Shown here: piece by piece, positions 12,786 to 22,900 of the stretch
Position numbering within the stretch: position 1 is the first letter of the stretch
How the letters are laid out: every line of letters begins with the position of its first letter
Assembly: GCF_002878395.1 (NCBI RefSeq)
Contig: NC_061116.1
Location: forward strand, 125,996,976 to 126,060,975
Length of the DNA stretch: 64,000 nt
Source: Capsicum annuum
Taxonomy: Eukaryota > Streptophyta > Magnoliopsida > Solanales > Solanaceae
Direction: 5' to 3'
Notes under the pieces: model-generated
Told to the model about the DNA's origin: nothing
The model's input: only the letters and a program-made list of their open reading frames with translations
The model's database searches: none
Position numbers and translations under genes: made by a program

Positions 12786-14964
12786 TAAAACACCCTAGGT
12801 TTTGGCCCTTGGAAATTTCCTGAATTTTGAACTCACTATCCTTGTAACAACTCACCATATGAGTCGTATGGTGTGGGAATGGGTCTAGGGACCCTAGTCA
12901 TATGTTGTTCAGTATGCTGCTGACCAAGTTCTGCCTTTGGTACGGTAGATTCCATACGAGTCGTATGGTCTTGTGAGAAGAGGTTTAGGGTCCAATCATA
13001 TGTTGTCCAGTATCTAGCCCTTAATGTTCTGCTTAGGGTACGACTAGATGGTACTTGTCGTATGGTATGGTGAAAGGTTGGGCAAGGGAGTCGTATATTA
13101 GATAGAATATGGTGTCTAGCTTTCTAACCAGTTACAGCTTGAGGGTACCACTCGTATGTTGTGGTGACGAGTTGGAGGATCCACTCGTACACACCTACGA
13201 GCTTTCTACAGTTTTAAGTTAGGGGTATTCTGGATACTCCCCCCTTAACTCCTTTTGACCCCACGACATAAAACACCTTTTGGGACCTTATTGACCTATT
13301 ATTCTAAATCACACACTCTTAAAATTTCTTAAAATCTCTCTCAAGCTCTTGGTTCAAGAAAAGGCTAGGGTTTCTACAAGGTAATCAATAGGAGGCTTTT
13401 AAGAGTGAATCTCTCCGTCTTCCTTGGTGTCTAAGGCATGTTACTCCTCCCTCATTATTAGATTAACTAAAAGCATATTTAAATGAATATTTTTCATAGT
13501 ATTATTGCAGTATTGTTTTAGTTTTGAAATAGATGTTAGGGGTTTTAGTTGTTTGTGGTTGGATAATGTTTTCCCAGGTTTACTTATGGTTTTTCATGTT
13601 ATAATTATGATTTGAATATATAATTGCATGGGAATGGTTAATTGACACTTGGTTTTGCTTTTGAAAACTATATGCCCTTAACATGTTTGATAAAATGCCA
13701 ATGAGCATGATATTGTCATATAGTTTGACTATTCTTAACACCTTTGCATTGCATAAGTAGTAATGGAACCTAAATTGATATGGTTGATTTTAAACGGCAT
13801 GAAAAAACCTTAGTGGTCATGGTTTAGGTTTAATTAAAAATCTTATGGGATACATGGAATCCCCTAAGTGTTGGCTAGTAACATTGTTTGCAAGCTATAA
13901 TCGGTATGACGATACCATTTCATAATTCCTTGATAATAGATTCCTTGAATTGGTGGTTTAATTATATGCTAAATGTTTTAATTGTGCAATAATGGTGGGT
14001 TGTGATTGCTAATAATGAAGGTGTGGGTTCGATGGATGGACACTAGGAACTCATGTTTGCCTACATGAGGGTTGGTCTTGATGACCATATATTTGTGGGG
14101 TACACAGGAATCCCCCAAGTTTATACTTGTATATTTGTATCATAGAGGGTGATGGGTACGTGGGAATTCCTGGGCCCTTATAGTATCTCTGGTTCGTGCG
14201 GCTACACGCACCAGGGCTTATTCAGAGGGTAATACTGGACCCATATAGCCCATGTGTGGATTATAATAGTAAAGCTACATAGCCCAGGTAAAGTTTTTAA
14301 ATACATGCTAAACCCGGTTCCCTTTCTTGGTATTGTATATATGTATCAATGTGATTGCATATGGTTATTTACTTTGGTTTTGAATTACTGGTATTATTTT
14401 ATCCTTATTCATGAGTAAATACTAGCATTTATTTCTTTAACCATCTTCGAGCGTTGTATCCCTCACACAATGCATTAAAACCAGCCATACTCCTCCTCCT
14501 GCTCAGTGACTTTGATTCGAGGACAACTTTGTGTCAGACTGAAGTGGTGAGCTTCCATACTCCGAAAAACTTCATTTCATTGTTATGGACTTTTTAGTTT
14601 TAGCTATTTCTTTGGTTTGGTTTTGGCTATGGTCGGAAGCATGTCCCGATCGGATATTATTGATTCTGGATAGAGGCTTTGTCAGACAACTGTGAGCATG
14701 AGCGGTGTTGGTATTGGTGTAAGTCTTGGTATTGGTATTGGCAATGGGGTTGACGCTGGTTGGACATTTGGTCAGATATTTGGTTGGTTATGGTTATGGA
14801 CTCTATTAAATGTCTTTCAATTACTATTGTTTAATTTTGTTATATATTTAGAATTTATCCGACATAGGGTGCAGGGTGGTTACGATTGGGTATTGGGGGC
14901 GGTCTCCGATCCCAAACGAACTTGACATGCCCAACATAACTAGGACCTGGCTCGGGTCATGTCA
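12786..14964 (+). repeat. 3' LTR of truncated plus-strand gypsy element
   Basis: It starts TAAAACACCCTAGG (ancestral TGTAACACCC inferred) after a purine-rich tract and ends GGTCATGTCA. It carries the palindromic CATACGAGTCGTATG array at 12850-13200. The Gly/Val-rich ORF at 14692-14925 lies inside this LTR and is not supported as a gene. Confidence 0.75.
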
Positions 14965-15640
14965 ATCACTTCCCCTGTACTGTTCCCACTCTTCGTACCA
15001 CTGATATGCCACATCCTTCAATTGGTAGGTAGCAAACTCCACACCTTCAACATTTGAAGCATGCATAATCCGAAAGATCTTCTCTATCTTATCAATAAAA
15101 ACTTGATATCTTTCTCAACCTTAACACCAGTGAACACAGGAGGGCTCAACCTCATGAACTAGCCAACCCTTATGGCCTCAGAAGATAGAGTAATAGAAGT
15201 ACCACACTCAATTTGAGAAGCTACCAACTGTGCCAACATGTGAAAAGACTGTTGAAACTCAGCGTTCGTCATGCCTACCTGAGGTGCTCGAGAAGTAATA
15301 GAGGGAATCGGTGGAACTCCAAGAGGGCAATTAGGAACAGGACCTTTAGACCGGGTCTGAACCCCATAAGCAGGGCATGTCCCATCAACAGTGTCCCTAA
15401 GTGGGATAGAGGAGTCTTCATGAGCTTCAAATTATCGGGGAGGCACGATCTAATAAAACGAGCAAACGGGAATTAGAGGAATCCAAGACCTTAGATTCCA
15501 TAGCTTGAGGTAAGACAACAAAAAAGGAAAATGTTCCTAAATGTCTCATAGCCTCTCTTTTATAAGTGTGGCATGCTACACACCTATAAAAGAGACTCTA
15601 CTCAATACAACTTTGTGGATACCCAATTGACCATGAACCT
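14965..15640 (-). pseudogene. gypsy gag remnant
   Basis: The minus-strand translation gives KDVAYQWYEEWEQYRG, the typical capsid stretch of plant Del/Tekay-type gag. Degenerate frames follow up to the primer-binding site at about 15641-15654. It is cut at 14964/14965 by the LTR of the plus-strand element. Confidence 0.75.
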
Positions 15641-15654
15641 AGGCTCTGATACCA
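15641..15654 (-). other. Primer-binding site of gypsy element
   Basis: The minus strand reads TGGTATCAGAGCC, an exact match to the initiator-Met tRNA primer site used by plant LTR elements. It lies a few bases inside the 5' LTR boundary at 15659 and so fixes the element's orientation. Confidence 0.8.
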
Positions 15655-15658
15655 ACTT

Positions 15659-17814
15659 AGTCACAACCTGAACCAGGGCCTGACCGTGACGGGTATCTTA
15701 AGTCCCATGTGGACTAGAGATTATCCTCTTCACCTAACCTAGTCAACTCAACAACCTCAAGAGTCGGATGAATCCTAAACATAGAACAAGATAGTGCAAA
15801 ATAAGACTAATTATAACTTATGAAATGTCTAAGCCAATCCACCAAAACAACACACACAAGTCCACAGTAATCCAACAAAGCCTCTATAAATCTGAAGTCA
15901 ATAAGATATCGGGATATGTCCGCAACAATAATTAAAACAAAGTCTAGGACATAAAATATAAAGACCATGAAATAAAGACTTCCGAAGTATGAAAGCTCAC
16001 CACTTCAAAGTCAACCCACGAACCACTCGAACACCTGATCACTGGGCAGAAAAAGTAGATAAAGTTCTGAGACCTGATCGCATGGGGATACAATATCTGG
16101 AGACGGTTGGAATGCTAGCATGTAAATCAGGGATAGAAGAATAAAATAATGCCATCATTCAAACCAAGTCAAATCATCATGTGCAACCACACACACACAC
16201 ACACATATCATGCCAGGATAGGGAAGCGAATTTGAATTTAACATGCACTTTGAAAACCTTAACCTGGGCTGTGTAGCATAACTGTCATAAAACAAGGCAC
16301 CCACGGGCTAATGAATCCAGATCTCCCCTAGCTGGAAGGGCCCCAGTGCATGTAACTGCACGAACCAGAGAATATTCACATCCGTATATGCTATTTAGGG
16401 GACTCGAACCTCCCGACATAATCGAGGTGACTTAAGCACTAATGTGTACAATATAGACACCCACACCGGTTAGTACGGTTTGCAGTGTTAGTCCTTCAAA
16501 CTCCACTTTCATGGCCCGGGTACACATCCTGCTTTAAAGCCCAATTAAATATTCATTACATATACACACAACCATTAATCCAATTACTAACCAAAGGTAT
16601 CCCGTTGGTATCGTCATACCAACCTTACTTGCAAGCGTACAACTTGCCATAACCATTATTAATCAACTTTGGGACTCGAACCCATAGTCTAAACAAAGAC
16701 ATCAATTCAATTCAATATTTTAGGGACTCGGATTCATTTAACCAATTAAACCACCAAGGTTATGCGTCAAGTCAATTTATGACCAACAAGACCTCCATAA
16801 AACCATTTACCAATCATCAACATTCATAGGCCAATGCCTTAGTTCAAAACACAATTCATATGTGACAAGATTCTTCTCATTGACATTTTCACAAATAGGT
16901 TGAGGGCATACCATAATTAAACCATTATTCAAGCTAAAAAACCATCAAGTTAGGGTTACCCATGACCCCTTAGTTTAAATCATAATTTCTAAGCACCCAC
17001 ATGTGCAAAGCCATTATCAAAACATGTATAATCATAATTTAAGACATGAGAAAACAATACTCAACATTATGCATTCAAACCCTTAACCATGATTTTTAAA
17101 ACCATCATTAATGAATCATGATCAACGTTTAAAACACATGATTTTTGTGAACTAACAATGAAAAAAGAGTCACATGCCTGAGTTGCGAAGATTCACAGAG
17201 AGATTTCGATCCTTAAGCCTCTAGATGACCACCTTGAAGAAACCCTAGCCCAATCTTCTTAAGAGTTTTTTAGAGAGTGTTTTGATCTTGCTAAGTGTAA
17301 AATGAATGGCCAATAAGTGTTATAAAACGTGGGGTCTTAAGGTCTTGGGGAGGAAAATGTCCAAAAAACCTCAACTTAAAAGTTGTAGAAAACTCGCAGG
17401 TGGGTACGAGTGGACTTTTTAACTCGTCACCACATCATACGAGTAGTACCCTCAAGTTGTCACTTGATCAGAAAGTTGGACACCACATTCTGTCCAACAC
17501 ACGACTCTCTTGCCTAACTCGTATTATCAGCATACGATTAGTGCCCTCAAGTCGTATCCAAGGCAGAACATCAAGGGCTAGACACTGGACAACATACGAT
17601 TGGACCCTACCTTTTCGTCACATGATCATACGACTCGTATAAGGCCTCTCGTACCTAGGGCAAAACTTGTCCAACAACACACTGACCAACATATGGCTAG
17701 GGTACCTAGACCCTTCACTATACCATACGACTTGTGGTGTGAGTCGTATGATGAACAGAAAGTTCAAGACTCAATGATTTCGCAAGGGCCAAAGTTTGGG
17801 GTGTTTCAGTTACA
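15659..17814 (-). repeat. 5' LTR of gypsy element (about 2.16 kb)
   Basis: In plus coordinates it starts near AGTCACAACCTGAACCAGGG and ends GTTTCAGTTACA. It shares with 7019-9192 the CCAGGGCCT...GACGGGTATCTTAAG start and a palindromic CGACTCGTA array (17395-17760). An AC microsatellite lies at 16188-16204. Confidence 0.75.
16188..16204. repeat. (AC)n microsatellite
   Basis: A CA/AC dinucleotide run inside the gypsy 5' LTR, next to the position of the TA run in the sister LTR (7588). Confidence 0.8.
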
Positions 17815-18669
17815 TACATTATGAAATTCCTTTTAATTCTTAGGAAAAGTTAATAATTTTTTTTGAATTTGAGTACAAAAAATTAAATCAAATATGAGAA
17901 AGTTCTATTTCAATAGATGTGAAAGTGCAACTAATTTCAAATGGAGATAAAATCTAATAAATTAGATTATTTTGGAGTCCTCTTCTAATCTTTATTTCAT
18001 TTTTTGTTATGCATAACAAAATTATTCATTTTAATTTTTATATTTTAAGATAATAAAACTCAACTGCTTATGCGCGTAATACAAACAAAAATAATTTAAA
18101 AATGCACATCGAGTGGGTTGGGGTTGGGAGGTGTTGTAGATTTAAATTATGAATAATATAATAAAGAAAAATATGAAATAGAACCTTTTTACAACTAATG
18201 ATTATTTTTTCTGTACAGATTATTTTAGAGGTAGGGTGATTGAGGTGGGGGTGGAAGTGTGTGGAGGGGGGACGAGGAGTAGATTTTTGTTTAAATAAAG
18301 GGTGGGGTGAGGGATGGATATTGCCGTGGAGGTGGGGGTAGGGGTGCGAAGCGGTGGGGACATATATTTTCTCACATTTCATTGAGAAATAATATGATAT
18401 GAATTTTTTTCTAAAGATCATATGATTTAACATGTTCAAACAATACATTTCAATACAAAATTATTAAAAATAATATTCTAATATTGTACATATACTAATA
18501 TTAGTATATAATAGCTCCTATATGAGATATAGCTTATAAAATTATGTGATTATTTTTCTAGATATTAATGTTTTTGAGCAAATTCAATTGTATGTTTGGA
18601 ATAAATTAAGCAAGCAAAGTGATGTTACTAGTTTTGGATAAATTAAGTTCCACACATACAAATATTTAA
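17815..18669. other. Upstream AT-rich spacer with G-rich block
   Basis: No gene seen. Bases 18228-18360 are strikingly G-rich on the plus strand (many GGGG runs), so the complementary ORF at 18068-18448 is low-complexity Pro/His/Ser and not credible. The rest is AT-rich. Confidence 0.5.
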
Positions 18670-18955
18670 CAGCCGTTTGGCCATGAATAATTTTTTATTT
18701 TTTTTCGAAAAATTATTTTACTTTAGTGAAAAAATGAAAATCACAGCGTTTGTCCATGAAAATTTTAAATACAATTTGGAATTATATTTTGGAAAAGTAA
18801 AAATAAGAAAAACTTGTTTTCACTTTTTTTTACTTCGACTTCTCTGACAAAATTTTTAAAACAACTTTAAATTATAATCATGACCAAATACAACTCTAAA
18901 TTCAATTCCAACTTTATTTTTAACTCTGAAAAACTATGTTTTCGTGGCCAGGGCC
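18670..18955. mobile_element. MITE-like element, about 286 bp
   Basis: The left end CAGCCGTTTGGCCATGA and the right end (complement GGCCCTGGCCACGA) form imperfect terminal inverted repeats around AT-rich, non-coding sequence. TTAA flanks both sides (18666-18669 and 18956-18959). TTAA is common by chance here, so the family is not assigned. Confidence 0.45.
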
Positions 18956-18959
18956 TTAA

Positions 18960-19266
18960 TTTTCAAGGTTAATTGCCTACTCATTCCTTGAGAAAAGGAG
19001 AGTTAACAAAGGCGCTGGCGAAAAAAAGGTAGGAAAATATGAGCAACCAATCAAAATCGGGCAGAAGATGTCGATGATGAGGCGTCGACAGTTATTTGGA
19101 CAAACAATGTTGTGGCATTTGGCTCCTTTTCTTTGAATATCCTTCCTTTTCCCTCGGCATATGCTCCCCGAGTCTCCCCTTATCCCTCTAGACTCTTATG
19201 TCTTTGTCCTTACAAATTCTCACTCCTCACTCCAAATTCAAAACCCCTTACAACCTTTCTCTAATA
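18960..19266 (+). promoter_or_regulatory. UGP3 proximal promoter and 5' UTR region
   Basis: This lies between the MITE-like element and the chosen start codon. It has a pyrimidine-rich leader (CTTCCTTTTCCCTC near 19142) typical of plant 5' UTRs. No convincing TATA box is visible. The upstream in-frame ATG is at 19198. Confidence 0.4.
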
Positions 19267-19946
19267 ATGGCTGTGCTTCAGCAGCATAACAACCTTGTCT
19301 TCACTTTTGGGTCAAAATATAGCAAGTCACTTTTCTTCTTCAACTCTTATAACAACTCTTGTCTTAATTATGTAACGAAGCCTCTCGCCTCTACATCTTC
19401 ATCTCTGTTTTCATCGCCATTTCAATCCTCGCGTCCTTTAGTACGCTTAACGCGCGTTTCCACCGCTCCTGTAGAGTACGTGCCACCAGCTCCTGACTTC
19501 GATTTTCACAAAGAAATCGCCAGGTTAAAAGCTTTGAAATTGAAGCTTGATAATTGTCCTAATTTGATGGACAGAATCAGAGTGATTGACTCTGATAGTC
19601 GTGTAAATTCCTTTTTCTGCTCCCATAAGTATTCGTTTTCTAGGGTTTTGGAGACTTTGCGTTTGGATAACTATGAAGTTTTTTTGCTTAAATGCGTGGT
19701 TGCTGCTGGGCAACAACATGTTTTTGGTGATGTTTGTATACAGTTTGATGCCACAAGAAGTTCACTCAAGAGTGCTTTGTTTGCGTTGGCGGAGATGATT
19801 GAGAATTGGGATGTAAATGACGGTACTGGTCGCCGTGGTGTTAATGGTTATGGCCTTGAAACTGAAGAGTATGAGGCATTGAGGTCAATGTTGAAAATTA
19901 TTGCCGATGTTGAGCGGTTTTATGATTGCATTGGAGGAATAATAGG
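19267..19946 (+). CDS. UGP3: UGP3 exon 1 (transit peptide and N-terminal domain)
   Basis: This exon encodes about 227 residues. The first 60 or so are rich in Ser, Thr, Asn and Phe with few acidic residues, as in chloroplast transit peptides, and a helical N-terminal domain specific to UGP3 follows. The donor is GG|GTTAGT and the split codon is Gly. Reading through into intron 1 stays open to a stop at 20005-20007, so an unspliced transcript would give a truncated N-terminal protein with a hydrophobic tail. The upstream in-frame ATG at 19198 would extend the peptide by 23 residues. Confidence 0.93.
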
Positions 19947-22900
19947 GTTAGTTCTCCCTGTTTTACTTCCATTGGACCTTCTCATATTAATTGTTTATTT
20001 CAACTAGCTGAACCTTGTATTTGTTAAGACTAAAAGAGGTAAATACGAAAACAAAAAAAGTAAGAACACCAAGTTGAACGTGGAAAAACCCTTCAAGTCG
20101 AAGTTAACAACCATCGAGATCCAAATTGCTCCACTATAACAATAAGAGGGTTACAAATATTCTCCGAATGAACACACAACAAGAGACAAACACGGAGACG
20201 CAGTAGCTACACCAACAAAAGTAAATCAAGAGAAATCACCCAAAATAGAGCTACTATTCGGGACTCAATACCAGATGATGCGAACCTCCAAATCCTATCT
20301 CCACCGTTCAAATCAAACACCAAAATGTTAGGAACACTCAGTCAAAATTTCAGTCCGATCCAACGGTCAACAAGCCAGCAAACACGATCGGAAGTTGGCT
20401 GGTCGGAGAGGAAAAACTTCCTCAACTAAACTCTTTCTCTCTTCTCTCTTTGGTGAAAGCTCTCTCAAAAACCTCTCTTATGTGCTAATGTCTCTCAAAG
20501 ACAAATACCAACAACAACAACAACAAACCCAGTGTATTCCCACCTAGTGAGGTCTGGGGGGTAAGATGTACGCAGTCCATACCTCTACCTCTGATGAAGT
20601 AGAAAGGCTGTTTTCGATAGACCCCCGGCTCAAGGCACGAGATACCACACAAACACATCGTGCAGCACAGAAGCAGATTACATAACATAAATACGGCACC
20701 CATAAGTAATATAAAGCAGAGGAAAGCAGGGAAAGCACACAGATTCGTAATACAACATGGAACACGGAACACGGAATCATGACAAGAATAAAACCCCCAC
20801 CAAGTAGTTCCCTACACTAGCGACCCGAACTGGCCCTAATACTCTGCCGTAATTCGCGTCCTCTAGACCTTCCTATCTAGGGTCATGTCCTCGGTGAGCT
20901 GTAACTGTTCCATGTCCCGCCTAACCACCTCACCCCAGTACTTCTTCGGCTTACCCCTATCCCGCCTAAAACCATCCAACGCTAGCCTCTCACACCTACG
21001 GACCGGGGCATCCATGCTCCTCCTCTTCACGTGTCCGAACCATCTCAATCGTGCTTCCCGCATCTTGCACTCCACTGAAGTCACACCAACCTTCTCCCGA
21101 ATAGTCTCATTCCGAACTCTAAAGCCAAACCAACTCAAAATAGAAATAGAAATCCAAATCCTTTTTTCAAATAGGCCTTTGGCTGGAACATTGGCCACGA
21201 CCCAACAAATTTCCCCTCCTTCCAAGGGGCCAAATGGCTTTTCAAGCGGAGGAACTCATGACAGGGTTCATGCCTGCCAAAGTTCTACAATACTTATGCT
21301 TCTCTACAACCACCACCTTTGTTAGCATATCTGAAGGATTGTCATTAGTGTGTATCTTTTCAACCTCAAATAATTTCTCTTCCACGGTCATTCTAATCCA
21401 ATGATACTTTCTACTAATATGTTTGGACTTCGAATGAATGTGGAGTGCTTGGTGAGATGAATAGCACTCTGATTATCACAAAATAAGTCGAACCTTGATT
21501 GCTCAAAGTCAAGATCTTTCATAAATTCCTTCATCCAAAGCAATTCTTTAGCACCTTCAGTGATAGTAATATATTCGGTTCTGTGGTGGATAGAGCTTTC
21601 TTACCTTTCGGTAATTCCACTAACTCATATGTGCCATTCTCATGGAGTGACTTCATCTCATCTTCCATAGCTTCTACCCACTCATCTCTGTGAGTATCTT
21701 GCATCATCATGATATCCCATGTCTGTCAAAAGTACATACTTATTTGGAGAATAAAGTGTTGATTTTTGCTTCTCCCTAGAAGATCTTCTACAAGGGGTTT
21801 CAGGAACATCTGCCAGAAGAAGGGTTTGTTGTTGATCAACCACAACATCATTAATCAAACCATCTGAAGGTTCTATATCCTCTTGATCATCATCTGCACT
21901 ATTATCTTGGGTTCCATTATGTGCAATAGATGTATCCGTTATAGGAATTGAAACAACATCAACTAAGCTTTCATTATTATGGGAATTTGTTTTCTCAGTC
22001 TTGTCAATATCTTCAATAGTTTGATCTTCAAAGAACACTGCATCACGTCTTCTAATAAGCTTCTTATCAACTGGATCATTAAAGCGATACCCAAACTCAT
22101 CTTGACCACAACCAATGAAAATGCACTGCTTGGTTTTGACATCCAGTTTTGACCTCTCATCTTTTGGAACATGCACACAAGCTTTACACTCGAAGACTTT
22201 CAAATGATCATAGGAAACATCCTTAGCAAACCAAACTCTATTTGAAACATCACCATCCAAAGCAACTGCAGGAGACAAATTGATAACATAAGCAACAACA
22301 TTAAGTGCTTCCGCCCAAAAGGAATTTGGAAGTTTAGCCTCTGAAAGTATACATCTAACTCTCTCAACTAGAGTTTTGTTCATCTTTTCTTCCAAGCCAT
22401 TCAATTGAGGCATCTTGGGTGGAGTTCTCTGATGATGAATTCCTCGTAATTTGCAATAGTTATCAAAAGGACCAATATATTCACCGCCATTGTCAGTGCG
22501 AATAATTTTAGCTTCTTCCCTGTTTGTCTCTCAGATTCCTTAAACACGTCAAGTACTTGATCTTTGGATTTTAAACCACGAGCTTCTCTGCTTCAAATCC
22601 CAGGCGGAGGAAAAAAAGACTATTATTTTCCAATCTACGCGGATCTTGGTGGATTAAATACCTCATTCTGGTGGGAGGCAGGTGCGCAAGTGACCGGGAC
22701 TCCGCCGTCATTTAAGAAAATATTTTAAGTTACTCTACTAAATTTGAGTTATTTATGAAAATCCTTTCACTAAATATAAAGAGTAAACTTTATACAATGT
22801 GAATCTCTTAGCTGAGCTTCTAGCATAATTATCCTCTTGCATATTAAAACCTTAATAAGTATATCATCCTAAAACTTAAAACCTTACTATCTATTGTCAT

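Larger units (their letters stand above)
11680..14964 (+). mobile_element. 5'-truncated gypsy element (plus strand)
   Basis: It begins inside integrase (SIISD), runs through the integrase C-terminus to about 12560, and ends with a 3' LTR (12786-14964). It is related to the surrounding minus-strand element but in opposite orientation, and lacks its own 5' LTR, gag and RT. The left junction is near 11680, judged from the switch of coding strand. Confidence 0.75.
7019..17814 (-). mobile_element. Decayed Ty3/gypsy element (minus strand), interrupted
   Basis: Read on the minus strand: 5' LTR 17814-15659, primer site TGGTATCAGAGCC at about 15641-15654, gag remnant down to 14965, an unrelated-orientation insert (about 11680-14964), RT/RNase H/integrase remnant 11680-9440, a G-rich tract, and 3' LTR 9192-7019. 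The two LTRs are of nearly equal length (about 2.16-2.17 kb) but visibly diverged. No clean 5-bp target duplication is seen (ACTAC against TACAT), so the two halves could also come from different insertions. Confidence 0.75.

Noticed and set aside
14692..14925. Gly/Val/Ile-rich ORF
   Set aside because: It lies wholly inside a gypsy LTR, is low-complexity and has no similarity to a known protein.
18068..18448. 126-residue minus-strand ORF
   Set aside because: It is the complement of a G-rich skewed block; the Pro/His/Ser composition follows from base composition.
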